From NCBI RefSeq assembly GCF_018531495.1, contig NZ_JAHDTI010000005.1, positions 62,001 through 126,000 of the forward strand: 64,000 nt of DNA, written 5' to 3'. Of this stretch, positions 24,395 through 32,464 are shown one piece after another. The position numbers and the translations under genes were made by a program. The notes beneath the pieces were generated by a model. It was not told the origin of the DNA, made no database searches, and saw only the letters and a program-made list of their open reading frames with translations. Origin of the DNA: Nonomuraea sediminis (lineage in GTDB: Bacteria; Actinomycetota; Actinomycetes; Streptosporangiales; Streptosporangiaceae). Within the stretch, counting starts at the first letter, position 1. Each line of letters opens with the position of its first letter.

Positions 24395-25008
24395 CGGCCA
24401 CCGGGCTGCGCAGGTTCCTCGAACCCAGGGCCCCTGACGTGGCCCGGTGCGAGCTGTGCGCGGCGCCGGCGGGAGCCGGCCACGGGCACGTCGTGAACAC
24501 CGAGAGCCGGGCCCTGCAGTGCGCGTGCAGGGCCTGCTACCTGCTGTTCAGCCATGAGGCGGACACGGCGCGGCGCTTCCGCGCGGTGCCGGAACGGTAC
24601 CTGTACCTGCCGTCGTTCCGGCTGTCGGCGGCCGACTGGGAGGCGCTGCGGATCCCGGTCCGCACGGCGTTCTTCTTCCACAATTCGGTGCTCGGCCGGG
24701 TCGCCGCCTTCTACCCGAGCCCAGGCGGGGCCACGGAGTCCGAGCTCCCGCCGGCCGCCTGGGAGCGGGTGCTGGCCGCCAACCCCGGGCTGCCCGAGGC
24801 GCTGCCGGACGTGGAGGCGCTGCTGGTGGACCGCGGGCCCGACGGCTCCGGGTGCTATTTGGTGCCGATCGACGCCTGCTACGAGCTGGTCGGCCTGGTC
24901 CGCACCCGGTGGAAGGGCTTCGACGGCGGCCAGGACGCGTGGGAGGCGATCGAGGGCTTCTTCGCCGAGCTGCGCGGGCGTTCGAAGACCGGAGGCGGGG
25001 ATGGCTGA
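24391..25008 (+). CDS. DUF5947-like protein of the hydrogenase operon
   Basis: This 205-residue cytoplasmic protein looks like the DUF5947 family, found beside group 1h hydrogenase genes and otherwise unknown. Near the N-terminus, CELCAAPAGAGHGH and CACRACYLLF give four or five Cys plus His, a likely zinc or FeS site at residues about 20-50. The remainder is mixed alpha/beta, with the LVPIDACYELVGLVRTRWKGFDGG segment near residue 155. The GTG start overlaps the previous stop (GTGA), so it is translationally coupled. A role in maturation or cofactor insertion is inferred from position only. Confidence 0.72.
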   Translation: MTATGLRRFLEPRAPDVARCELCAAPAGAGHGHVVNTESRALQCACRACYLLFSHEADTARRFRAVPERYLYLPSFRLSAADWEALRIPVRTAFFFHNSVLGRVAAFYPSPGGATESELPPAAWERVLAANPGLPEALPDVEALLVDRGPDGSGCYLVPIDACYELVGLVRTRWKGFDGGQDAWEAIEGFFAELRGRSKTGGGDG

Positions 25009-25627
25009 GCTCGGCTTCGCCTGCCTGGGGTCGCGGGTCAAAACCCATGCCGCGTTCCCCACGCTGCTGTTCCGGCTGCGCGTCACGTCGCAGGCCGACG
25101 TGCACGCGATCCTGCTGCGCTGCCAGATCAGGGTGGAGCCGCACCTGCGGCGGTACGGCCCGGACGAGGCCGAGCTGCTCGGCGACCTCTTCGGCGACCC
25201 CTCGCGCTGGGGCGACACGCTCAAGCCGCTGCAGTTCGCCGACGTGGCCGTCACGGTCCCCGGCTTCACCGGGGCCACGGAGATCGACGTGCCCGTGCCG
25301 TGCGGCTACGACCTGGAGGTGGCGGCGGGCAAGTACTTCGCCGCGCTCGACGACGGCGAGATCCCGCTGCTCATGCTCTTCAGCGGCACCGTTTTCACCC
25401 GGGCGGACAACGGCTTCGCCGTCCAGCAGGTGCCGTGGCACTGCGAGGCCCGCCACCGGCTGCCGGTCGCCGTCTGGCGGGAGCTGATGGACCACTACTT
25501 CCCCGGGACGGGATGGCTGCGGCTCAGCCGCGGCACGCTGCGCGACCTGCACCGCTTCAAGTCCGCGCACGCCCTGGCGACCTGGGACGACGTCATGCAG
25601 GCGCTGCTGAAGGAGGCATCGGGATGA
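25001..25627 (+). CDS. DUF6084-like protein of the hydrogenase operon
   Basis: This 208-residue soluble protein has no recognisable catalytic motif. It appears to be the DUF6084 type that accompanies group 1h hydrogenases. Features are a beta-rich first half (TLLFRLRVTSQADVHAILLRCQIRVEPHLRRYG), an aromatic segment, and the C-terminal piece HYFPGTGWLRLSRGTLRDLHRFKSAHA cut in half by a Gly-Trp turn. A GGAGG ribosome-binding site precedes the ATG. It overlaps its upstream neighbour by 8 bp and its downstream neighbour by 4 bp, inside a tightly packed operon. Confidence 0.7.
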   Translation: MAELGFACLGSRVKTHAAFPTLLFRLRVTSQADVHAILLRCQIRVEPHLRRYGPDEAELLGDLFGDPSRWGDTLKPLQFADVAVTVPGFTGATEIDVPVPCGYDLEVAAGKYFAALDDGEIPLLMLFSGTVFTRADNGFAVQQVPWHCEARHRLPVAVWRELMDHYFPGTGWLRLSRGTLRDLHRFKSAHALATWDDVMQALLKEASG

Positions 25628-26952
25628 GCGGACCGATGGACATCGCGCGCAGGGTCGCGGACACGGTCCTGTACGAGGGCTACCTGCTGTATCCCTACCG
25701 GGCCTCGGCCGCCAAGAACCGGATGCGCTGGCAGTTCGGCGTGCTCGTGCCGCCGGGCTTCACCGCCACCGAGGAACCGTCGGCGAGCATGACGGAATGC
25801 CTGGTCGAAACGGCCGCGACGGCCAACGTGCGGCTGATCCTGCGCTTCCTGCACGTCAGGGAGCGGCGGGTGGAGCGCACCGGCGCGGGCGGATACGAGC
25901 CGGTCGCCGAGCTGAGGACAGGGGACAGCACCTTCATCACCTTCGACGAGGCGACCGAGCGGGAGGTGGAGACCGTCCTCCCCCTCGCCGACCTGGTCGG
26001 CTCCGAGCGCGTCGTCGAGGTGGACGTCCCCGGCGACCGATGCGAGGAGCCGATCCCCGCACCGACCGGGGAGGTCGAAGGGCGGGTCATCGCGGAACAT
26101 CTGCCGCTGCACGCCGTGCTCAGGGTCGGGGCCGAACGGATCGCCGGGCCGTACGGGCTGATCAAGCTGCGCGCCCGGGTGGAGAACGTCGACGGGTGGG
26201 ATCCCGGTGACGCGACGCGCGAGCAGGCGCTACGGCGCTCGCTCGTCTCGGCGCACCTGCTGCTCGCCGTGGACGGCGGGGCGTTCGTATCCATGACCGA
26301 CCCGCCGGAGTGGGCGCGGCCGGTCGCGCGGACCTGCCGCAACGAGAACACCTGGCCGGTGCTCGTCGGCGAGCCCGGGCACCGCGACGTCGTGCTGTCC
26401 TCGCCGATCATCCTGTCCGACCATCCCGCCATCGCGCCTGAGAGCCCGGGCGACCTGTTCGACGCGACCGAGATCGACGAGATCCTGCACCTGCGCACGC
26501 TCACCCTCACCGAGGAGGAGACGCGCGAGGCCAGGGCGACCGATCCCCGCGCGGCACGGCTCATCGACATGGTCGGCGACCTGCCCGCCGAGTGGGTGGA
26601 GCGGCTGCACGGCGCGATCAGGTATCCGGAGCCGGCGGCGCCGACACCCTGGTGGGACCCGGGATCCGACCCCGGCGTGTCGCCCGGCACCGACAGCGTG
26701 GTGATCTCGGGGGTGGCGGTCGCCCAGGGCAGCCGCGTCCGGCTCAACCCGGGCAGGCGGCGCGCCGACGCCCACGACATGTTCCTGGCCGGCCGTGCCG
26801 CCACGGTGGAGGCGGTGCTGCTCGACGTCGACGGGGCCCGCCACCTCGCCGTGACCCTCGACGAGGACCCGGGGGCAGACCTGCACCGGTCGCACGGCCG
26901 GTTCCTGTACTTCGCCCCCGACGAGGTCGAGCCGATCGGCGATGACGCGTGA
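25624..26952 (+). CDS. Conserved hydrogenase-operon protein of unknown function
   Basis: This 442-residue soluble protein opens with ARRVADTVLYEGYLLYPYRASAAKN cut by its own conserved Tyr-rich turn. It has no signal peptide or membrane segment. The middle has LHAVLRVGAERIAGPYGLIKLRARVEN and a segment on SDPPEW-like aromatic residues. The end (about residues 370-440) is a small beta domain reading GSRVRLNPGRRR and FLYFAPDEVEPIG. I know this type only as a neighbour of actinobacterial high-affinity hydrogenases. The ATG overlaps the previous stop by 4 bp, and its own stop overlaps the GTG of the protease gene. Function is unknown. Chaperone or scaffold roles are possible. Confidence 0.68.
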   Translation: MSGPMDIARRVADTVLYEGYLLYPYRASAAKNRMRWQFGVLVPPGFTATEEPSASMTECLVETAATANVRLILRFLHVRERRVERTGAGGYEPVAELRTGDSTFITFDEATEREVETVLPLADLVGSERVVEVDVPGDRCEEPIPAPTGEVEGRVIAEHLPLHAVLRVGAERIAGPYGLIKLRARVENVDGWDPGDATREQALRRSLVSAHLLLAVDGGAFVSMTDPPEWARPVARTCRNENTWPVLVGEPGHRDVVLSSPIILSDHPAIAPESPGDLFDATEIDEILHLRTLTLTEEETREARATDPRAARLIDMVGDLPAEWVERLHGAIRYPEPAAPTPWWDPGSDPGVSPGTDSVVISGVAVAQGSRVRLNPGRRRADAHDMFLAGRAATVEAVLLDVDGARHLAVTLDEDPGADLHRSHGRFLYFAPDEVEPIGDDA

Positions 26953-27422
26953 GGATCCTGGTGGCCGGAGTCGGCAACGTCTTCCTCGGCGACGACGGCT
27001 TCGGCGTCGCCGTGGCCAGGAAGCTGGCCGGCACCGCCCTGCCCGAGGGCGTGCACGCCGCCGACTTCGGCATCCGCGGCGTGCACCTCGCCTACGAGCT
27101 GACCGGCGGCGGCTACGACGCCGCGATCCTGGTCGACGCCGCGTCGAACGGCGGGCGGCCCGGCACGCTGTACGTGCTCGAGCCGGAGCCCGGCGGCCCC
27201 GCGGAGATCCTCGACGCCCACTCCATGACGCCCGAGGCGGTTCTCGCGCTGGCGGGCACGCTCGGCGCCGGACCGCCGCCGGTCCTGGTCGTCGGCTGCG
27301 AGCCCGAGGACATCTCGCCCGGCATGGAGCTCAGCGCGACCGTGGCCGGCGCCGTCGCCACCGCGGCCGACCTGGTACGCGACCTGATCGACGAACTCAA
27401 CGAGAAACAGGCTGTGGGGTGA
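26949..27422 (+). CDS. Hydrogenase maturation protease (HyaD/HybD family)
   Basis: This 157-residue endopeptidase removes the C-terminal extension of HhyL after nickel insertion. The family opening is VAGVGNVFLGDDGFGVAVARKL, with the nickel-binding Asp or Glu near residues 15-16. A second acidic residue lies in AILVDAASNGG, and the third ligand region is in ILDAHSMTPEAVL, where a His is present. Length is normal for the family. The GTG at 26949 overlaps the previous stop (GTGA). The 21-residue extension on HhyL gives it an obvious substrate in the same operon. Confidence 0.9.
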   Translation: MRILVAGVGNVFLGDDGFGVAVARKLAGTALPEGVHAADFGIRGVHLAYELTGGGYDAAILVDAASNGGRPGTLYVLEPEPGGPAEILDAHSMTPEAVLALAGTLGAGPPPVLVVGCEPEDISPGMELSATVAGAVATAADLVRDLIDELNEKQAVG

Positions 27423-27427
27423 CGAAC

Positions 27428-27532
27428 ATGATGAAACGCCTGATCATCGCGGCTGCCCTGGTGGGCGCCGCGATCCTGATCTATCAGTCCCTGCCCGACA
27501 TCAAGCGCTACATGGAAATCAGGAAGATGTGA
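27428..27532 (+). CDS. 34-residue single-pass membrane peptide (DUF6893-like)
   Basis: This very short gene encodes a basic start (MMKR), one hydrophobic helix (LIIAAALVGAAILIY) and an amphipathic, basic tail ending in RYMEIRKM. It resembles the small DUF6893 peptides found with actinobacterial hydrogenases. It lies 5 bp after the protease gene and 11 bp before hypA, so it is within the operon. The ATG at 27428 is followed by another at 27431. One membrane span next to a soluble hydrogenase with no known anchor suggests a docking or stabilising role. No experimental function is known to me. Confidence 0.72.
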   Translation: MMKRLIIAAALVGAAILIYQSLPDIKRYMEIRKM

Positions 27533-27543
27533 GGGAGACGACC

Positions 27544-27936
27544 TTGCACGAGTTCGGAATCGCCGAGGCGATACTCACCGCGGTCGAGAACCGCGCGGAC
27601 GGCCGGCCGGTACGGCTGGCCCGGGTACGGGCGGGCGCCATGCTCCGCATCACGGAGCCGGTGATCAACCAGGCGTTCTCCATGGTGTCCGAGGGGTCGC
27701 CGGCCGAGGGTGCCCGCGTGGAGCTGGTCGTCATCCCGGTCAGCCTCGCCTGCGGGTCCTGCGGGCACACGGACGTGTCCACCGACCCCTTCGCCGTCTG
27801 CCCCGCGTGCGGCGGCACCGATATCGACACCGAGGGCGGCGACGAGCTCGTCCTCGAATCCATCCAGCTGGCGGAGGCCGCTCATGTGCCTGGGCATTCC
27901 CGGGGAGATCGTGGAAATCCTGTCGGACCGGCCTGA
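27544..27936 (+). CDS. hypA: Hydrogenase nickel-incorporation protein HypA
   Basis: This 130-residue protein delivers nickel to the hydrogenase large subunit. The start was set at the TTG at 27544 because it gives Met-His-Glu-Phe, the N-terminal His being the nickel ligand. An open frame goes 15 bases further up without family similarity. The zinc site is CGSCGH then CPACGG at about residues 72-94. Usual HypA proteins end just after the ESIQLAE region. Here the frame runs about 17 residues further and overlaps hypC by 53 bp. The tail VPGHSRGDRGNPVGPA is probably unstructured. A GAGGGAG ribosome-binding site precedes it. Confidence 0.93.
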   Translation: MHEFGIAEAILTAVENRADGRPVRLARVRAGAMLRITEPVINQAFSMVSEGSPAEGARVELVVIPVSLACGSCGHTDVSTDPFAVCPACGGTDIDTEGGDELVLESIQLAEAAHVPGHSRGDRGNPVGPA

Positions 27937-28162
27937 CCTGGCCATGGTCGACGTCAGCGGGGTACGGCGGGCGATCAACATCGGGCTGCTCGAGGGCGAG
28001 ACGCTGACGCCGGGCGACTGGATCCTCATCCACGTCGGCTTCGCCCTGTCGAAGATCGACGAGGCGGAGGCCAAGGCGGCGCTCGACTTCCTGGAGAGCA
28101 TCGGGCAGGCCTACGAGGACGAGATCGAGGCCCTGCGCGAGTCCATGATCGAGGAGGTGTGA
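27884..28162 (+). CDS. hypC: Hydrogenase maturation chaperone HypC
   Basis: This 92-residue chaperone starts Met-Cys-Leu-Gly-Ile-Pro-Gly, the canonical HypC N-terminus, whose Cys holds the Fe(CN)2CO unit with HypD. The barrel core reads MVDVSGVRRAINIGLL, then PGDWILIHVGFALSKID, followed by a C-terminal helix. A GGAGG ribosome-binding site lies six bases before the ATG, inside hypA. It is a normal HypC, in contrast to the HypC-SIS fusion at the other end of the operon, so this locus encodes two HypC-type proteins. Confidence 0.96.
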   Translation: MCLGIPGEIVEILSDRPDLAMVDVSGVRRAINIGLLEGETLTPGDWILIHVGFALSKIDEAEAKAALDFLESIGQAYEDEIEALRESMIEEV

Positions 28163-28167
28163 GCCCG

Positions 28168-29295
28168 ATGCGGTTCGTCGACGAGTACCGCGACGCCGGC
28201 ATGGCCAGGTCGCTCGCCACGCGCATCGCGGCGCTGTGCGAGCCGGGTCGGGAGTACAAGTTCATGGAGGTGTGCGGCGGGCACACCCACACGATCTACA
28301 AGCACGGGCTGGAGGACTACCTGCCGCCGTCCGTGACGCTGGTGCACGGCCCGGGCTGCCCGGTCTGCGTCATCCCGATGGGGCGGGTGGACGACGCCAT
28401 CCACATCGCCTCGCAGCCGGACGTGATCATGACGTCGTTCGGCGACATGATGCGCGTGCCCGGCGGCGCCGGGTCCTTCCTCGACGCCAAGGCCAGGGGT
28501 GCGGACATCCGCATGGTGTACTCGCCGCTGGACGCGCTGAAGATCGCCAGGGAGAACCCGGCCAAGCACGTGGTGTTCATGGCCATCGGCTTCGAGACGA
28601 CCGCGCCCTCGACCGCGATGACCGTCCTGCGCGCCGAGGCGGAGGGCATCGCCAACTTCTCCGTCTTCTGCAACCACGTGACGATCATCCCGGCGATCAA
28701 GGCCATCCTGGACTCCCCCGACCTGCGCCTCGACGGGTTCATCGGGCCCGGCCACGTCTCCACCGTGATCGGCTGCCGGCCGTACGGGTTCATCGCCTCC
28801 GAGTACGGCAAGCCGCTGGTGGTGGCCGGGTTCGAGCCGCTGGACGTGCTCCACACCGTCTACCGCATCCTGCTCCAGTTGAGCGAGGGCCGCTCGGAGG
28901 TGGAGAACCAGTACGCCAGGGTCGTCCCGTGGGAGGGCAACCTGAAGGCGCTGAACGTCATCAGCCAGGTGATGGAGCTGCGCCCCTACTTCGAGTGGCG
29001 CGGGCTGGGCTTCATCTCGCACTCGGCGCTGAGGATGACCGAGCGCTACGCCGCCTACGACGCCGAGCGCGTCTTCGAGATCCCGGGCGGCCGGGTGGCC
29101 GATCCCAGGTCCTGCCAGTGCGGCGAGGTGCTGAAGGGCGTGCTCAAGCCGTGGGAGTGCAAGGTGTTCGGCACCGCCTGCACCCCGGAGACGCCGATCG
29201 GCACCTGCATGGTGTCCTCGGAGGGGGCCTGCGCGGCCTACTACAACTTCGGCCGGTTCACGCGCGAGCGCGTCAAGGAGGCGACCCGGACATGA
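28168..29295 (+). CDS. hypD: Hydrogenase maturation scaffold HypD
   Basis: This 375-residue HypD assembles the Fe(CN)2CO group together with HypC and HypE. The active Cys lies in FMEVCGGHTHTIYKHGL near residue 38 and the redox pair in GPGCPVCVIP near 67. The [4Fe-4S] ligands are in the C-terminal CQCGEVLKG, WECKVFGTACTP and GTCMVSSEGACAAYY segments. An ATG at 28168 was taken because the GAGGAGG ribosome-binding site is about 10 bases away. The GTG at 28159 overlapping the hypC stop is the alternative. Its stop overlaps the start of hypE by 4 bp. Confidence 0.97.
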   Translation: MRFVDEYRDAGMARSLATRIAALCEPGREYKFMEVCGGHTHTIYKHGLEDYLPPSVTLVHGPGCPVCVIPMGRVDDAIHIASQPDVIMTSFGDMMRVPGGAGSFLDAKARGADIRMVYSPLDALKIARENPAKHVVFMAIGFETTAPSTAMTVLRAEAEGIANFSVFCNHVTIIPAIKAILDSPDLRLDGFIGPGHVSTVIGCRPYGFIASEYGKPLVVAGFEPLDVLHTVYRILLQLSEGRSEVENQYARVVPWEGNLKALNVISQVMELRPYFEWRGLGFISHSALRMTERYAAYDAERVFEIPGGRVADPRSCQCGEVLKGVLKPWECKVFGTACTPETPIGTCMVSSEGACAAYYNFGRFTRERVKEATRT

Positions 29296-30356
29296 CCCGC
29301 GAGGAGCTGGTCCTGGAGCGGATCGAACGCTCGCGCCGCCGCAAGGCCCGCGTGCGGGAGGAGCGCATCACCCTGGCGCACGGCGCCGGCGGCAAGGCCA
29401 CCCAGTCACTGATCGAGGCGGTGTTCCTGGAGTCCTTCCGCAACCCGCCGCTGGAATCCCTGGAGGACGGCGCGGTCATCGACCGGCTGGCCTTCACCAC
29501 CGACTCCTACGTCGTGACGCCCCTGTTCTTCCCCGGCGGCGACATCGGCGACCTGGCGGTCAACGGGACCGTCAACGACCTGGCCATGTGCGGGGCCACG
29601 CCGCGCTACCTGTCCGCCGGGTTCATCCTCGAGGAGGGCTTTCCCGTCGACGACCTGCGGCGCATCACCGCGTCCATGGCGGCCGCGGCGCGCGCGGCCG
29701 GCGTCTGGATCGTCACCGGCGACACCAAGGTCGTGGAGCGGGGCAAGGCCGACGGCTGCTACATCAGCACCTCCGGCGTCGGGACGCTGGAGCGGACGAC
29801 CCGGCTGAACTCGGCTGCCGCCAGGCCCGGCGACGCCGTCATCGTGTCGGGGCCGATCGGCGAGCACGGCATCACCGTCATGCTCGCCCGCGGCGAGCTC
29901 GACATCGCGGCCGACCTCGCCTCCGACACCGCTCCGCTGAACGACCTGGCCGGGCTGCTGCTCGACGCGTGCGGCGACGGGCGGGTGCGCTGCCTCAGGG
30001 ACGCCACCCGGGGCGGGGTGGCCACGGTCGTCAACGAGATCGCCCAGGCCTCCGAGGTCGCGGTCGTGCTCGACGAGGACGCGGTGCCCGTACTGCCCGC
30101 CGTACGGGGAGCGTGCGAGCTGCTCGGCATCGACCCGCTCTACGTCGCGTGCGAGGGACGGATGGTGGCGGTGGTCGACGGCGAGTGCGCCGAGCGGGCG
30201 CTGGCGGCCCTGCGGTCGCATCCGTACGGCGAGGCGGCGGAGGTCATCGGGCGTGTCAACGACGACCCGCCCGGGCTGGTCCTGCTGAAGACGTCCTTCG
30301 GCGGCACCCGCATCGTCGACCTGCTGGTCGGCGACCCTCTCCCCCGCATCTGCTGA
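29292..30356 (+). CDS. hypE: Hydrogenase maturation protein HypE
   Basis: This 354-residue protein of the PurM/AIRS fold uses ATP to dehydrate the carbamoyl group to a thiocyanate on its C-terminal Cys. The protein ends in PRIC, the exact carrier motif. The ATP-binding parts are ITLAHGAGGKATQSLIE, FTTDSYVVTPLFFPGGDIG, AVNGTVNDLAMCGA and RDATRGGVATVVNE. About 25 residues (MTREELVLERIERSRRRK) precede the usual start, a common actinobacterial extension. The ATG overlaps the hypD stop (ATGA). It is the last gene of the hydrogenase operon. The 124-bp gap that follows holds the lsr2 promoter. Confidence 0.97.
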   Translation: MTREELVLERIERSRRRKARVREERITLAHGAGGKATQSLIEAVFLESFRNPPLESLEDGAVIDRLAFTTDSYVVTPLFFPGGDIGDLAVNGTVNDLAMCGATPRYLSAGFILEEGFPVDDLRRITASMAAAARAAGVWIVTGDTKVVERGKADGCYISTSGVGTLERTTRLNSAAARPGDAVIVSGPIGEHGITVMLARGELDIAADLASDTAPLNDLAGLLLDACGDGRVRCLRDATRGGVATVVNEIAQASEVAVVLDEDAVPVLPAVRGACELLGIDPLYVACEGRMVAVVDGECAERALAALRSHPYGEAAEVIGRVNDDPPGLVLLKTSFGGTRIVDLLVGDPLPRIC

Positions 30357-30417
30357 CGTCGTGCAACCGCCGGCGCGATATACAGGCCCAAAAGCGCTGG
30401 AAAGGCATGCAGATAGT

Positions 30418-30445
30418 TTGACGCCTCCCCGAGGGGGACTACAGT
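30418..30445 (+). promoter_or_regulatory. Promoter of lsr2
   Basis: TTGACG at 30418-30423 and TACAGT at 30440-30445 are separated by 16 bp and lie about 36 bases before the lsr2 start. A CCCC-GA-GGGG inverted repeat sits inside the spacer. It looks like a standard vegetative promoter. Confidence 0.6.
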
Positions 30446-30480
30446 ACTGCCAAACAGATGGCGAAATTTGGAGTTCCAGC

Positions 30481-30816
30481 ATGGCTAAGCAGATTGTGAC
30501 GTCCTTCGTGGACGACATCGACGGCACGGAAGCCGAAGGAACAACGTCCTTCGCGATCGACGGCACGAATTACGAGATCGACCTGTCCGGCACGAATCGC
30601 GACAAGCTGGAGAAGGCCCTGGCGCCCTACATCAACAAGGCGCGCGCCGTCCGTGCGGAGCGCCCTCGTGGCCGTCGGTCGGCCGCCGCCGATCGTGCGA
30701 TGACCCGCGAGAAGTCCACGGAGATCCGGCAGTGGGCCAAGGCCAACGGTTTGCCTGTCAGCGAGCGCGGCCGTATCGCCGCGACGCTCGTTGAGCAGTA
30801 TGAGGCATCCCACTAG
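30481..30816 (+). CDS. lsr2: Lsr2-family nucleoid-associated protein
   Basis: This 111-residue protein has the Lsr2 plan. The N-terminal dimerisation domain starts MAKQIVTSFVDDIDGTEA and includes FAIDGTNYEIDLS. A basic linker (ERPRGRRSAAADRA) follows, then a C-terminal DNA-binding domain with IRQWAKANGLPVSERGRIAATLVEQY, where RGR enters the minor groove. Lsr2 is the actinobacterial counterpart of H-NS. It coats AT-rich and horizontally acquired DNA and represses it. The gene has its own sigma-70-like promoter and a strong terminator behind it. Actinomycetes often carry two lsr2 genes, so this may be one of a pair. Confidence 0.95.
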   Translation: MAKQIVTSFVDDIDGTEAEGTTSFAIDGTNYEIDLSGTNRDKLEKALAPYINKARAVRAERPRGRRSAAADRAMTREKSTEIRQWAKANGLPVSERGRIAATLVEQYEASH

Positions 30817-30833
30817 CGAACATCCGTCGCACG

Positions 30834-30864
30834 AAGGACTCTCCCTACTATGGGGAGAGTCCTT
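30834..30864 (+). terminator. Strong terminator of lsr2
   Basis: A perfect 12-bp stem has arms at 30834-30845 and 30853-30864 and a 7-base loop, followed by CTCTGTTTCG. It lies 18 bp past the lsr2 stop. Confidence 0.85.
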
Positions 30865-31030
30865 CTCTGTTTCGTGATGTCATTGGATTCGTCTGGAATT
30901 CCCGCGGCAGGCGGGTATTCGTCCCGGACTTAATTACTTTCCACGCCCTGCCCCCGGCGCGCCTGGGCACGGGTGGCGGGGCGCAAATATCTTCAAGACC
31001 GGGTGGGCGGGTACGGCCGATGCTGAAGGA

Positions 31031-32464
31031 ATGATCCCTCTTGCTCCTTCGACGACGGGTGTCCGTCGTGGCCGGATGCTGGCCGTCCTGCTCGCCGGTC
31101 AGGTCATGGCGTCCATGGACGGCTCGATCGTATCGGTGGCGGCCGAGACCATGCGCGAGGAGCTGAACGCCGGCGGCGGCGCGATCCAGCTCATCGTGTC
31201 GGGCTACCTGCTGACCACCGGCGTGCTCCTGGTCACCTGCGCGCGGATCGGCGACATCGTCGGCCGGCGGCGCGCGTTCCTGCTCGGGCTCGGCTGGTTC
31301 ACCGGCGCGTCCCTGCTGTGCGGGCTGGCCCCTGACGCGACCGTTCTGGTCGTCGCCCGGATCGTGCAGGCCGTGGGGGCGGCGCTGCTCACGCCGCAGA
31401 TCTTCTCGCTCATCCAGGTGCACTGGGACGGGGCGGCACGTCGCAGGGCGATCGGCCTCTACAGCATGGTGCTCGCCCTGGGAGTCGCGCTCGGGCAGGT
31501 CATCGGGGGGCTGGTCGCCGGGGCCGACCTGTTCGGCCTGTCGTGGCGGCCCATCTTCCTGATCAACGTCCCGCTGGGCGTGCTCCTGCTGGCGGTCGGC
31601 CCGCGCGTCCTGCCGCGTTCCCCTGCGGCCGAGCGGCCCCGCCTCGACCTGGCCGGAGTGGCGGTGCTGACCGTGGCCATGACCGCGCTCACCGTGCCGC
31701 TCATCTTCGGCAGTGACCAGGGCTGGCCCGCCTGGGCGTGGATCTCGCTGGCGTGCGGCGCCGTGCTGCTGGTGGCCTTCGTCCGCTACGAGACCAGGGT
31801 GCGGGACCCGCTGCTCGACCTGGCGGCGCTACGGCCGGCCGGGGTGAAGCCCGGGCTGGCGGCCTGCTGGATCATCATGGGCTGTTACACCGTCTTCCTG
31901 CTCACCCTGACCCTGCACCTGCAGGCCGCGCTGGGCTACTCGCCGCTGCGGGCGGGGCTGGCGTTCGTACCGTACGCCCTGGGTTTCGGGGCGCTCAGCC
32001 TGAGCTGGAGCCGCTACCCCCGGCGGCTGCTCGGCGCCCTGCCCATCGCAGGCCCGATCGCCTTCGCCGCCGGGGCGGCCGTGCTCGTGCTTCTTTACCG
32101 TGACCGGTGGGACCCCGTCGGCACCGTGCCGCTGCTGCTCCTGGCCGGAGCCGGGCACGCCGCCGGGTACAGCCCGCTGATCGCGCGGATCACGTCCCTG
32201 GTGGAGCCGCGGCAGGCGTCCGCGATCTCGGCGTTGAACGCCACCGGCCCCGTGCTCGCCGGGGTGACCGCGGTCGCCGGGCTCGGGACGGTCTACTTCG
32301 CCGCGCCCTCCTCCGCCGAAGGCCTGCTGCGGGTCGTCACCGCTGTCGCCGTCCTGCTCGCGATCGGTACGGCGTGCGCCACGCGGGCCGCGCTGGCCCG
32401 CCGTACCGTGAAGATCACTGAGCGACGGTCAGTTCAGGCTTCGGCCGACGGAAGCCGCGGGTGA
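31031..32464 (+). CDS. MFS transporter of the DHA2 (EmrB/QacA) type
   Basis: This 477-residue drug:proton antiporter-like protein has fourteen predicted membrane helices. The first reads MLAVLLAGQVMASMDGSIV, with the Asp typical of DHA2 pumps. The loop between helices 2 and 3 has RIGDIVGRRRAFLLG (motif A). Motif C (GPVLAG in the second half) is seen near residue 400. No regulator gene lies next to it. The ATG is at 31031, and a longer AT-rich gap (30869-31030) without a gene precedes it. Its 3' end overlaps the APC permease remnant on the other strand by 50 bp. Confidence 0.87.
   Translation: MIPLAPSTTGVRRGRMLAVLLAGQVMASMDGSIVSVAAETMREELNAGGGAIQLIVSGYLLTTGVLLVTCARIGDIVGRRRAFLLGLGWFTGASLLCGLAPDATVLVVARIVQAVGAALLTPQIFSLIQVHWDGAARRRAIGLYSMVLALGVALGQVIGGLVAGADLFGLSWRPIFLINVPLGVLLLAVGPRVLPRSPAAERPRLDLAGVAVLTVAMTALTVPLIFGSDQGWPAWAWISLACGAVLLVAFVRYETRVRDPLLDLAALRPAGVKPGLAACWIIMGCYTVFLLTLTLHLQAALGYSPLRAGLAFVPYALGFGALSLSWSRYPRRLLGALPIAGPIAFAAGAAVLVLLYRDRWDPVGTVPLLLLAGAGHAAGYSPLIARITSLVEPRQASAISALNATGPVLAGVTAVAGLGTVYFAAPSSAEGLLRVVTAVAVLLAIGTACATRAALARRTVKITERRSVQASADGSRG

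Noticed and set aside
30357..30480. A riboswitch or nickel-responsive element between hypE and lsr2
   Set aside because: The gap contains a standard promoter and a short CCCC/GGGG repeat but nothing like a known riboswitch fold.
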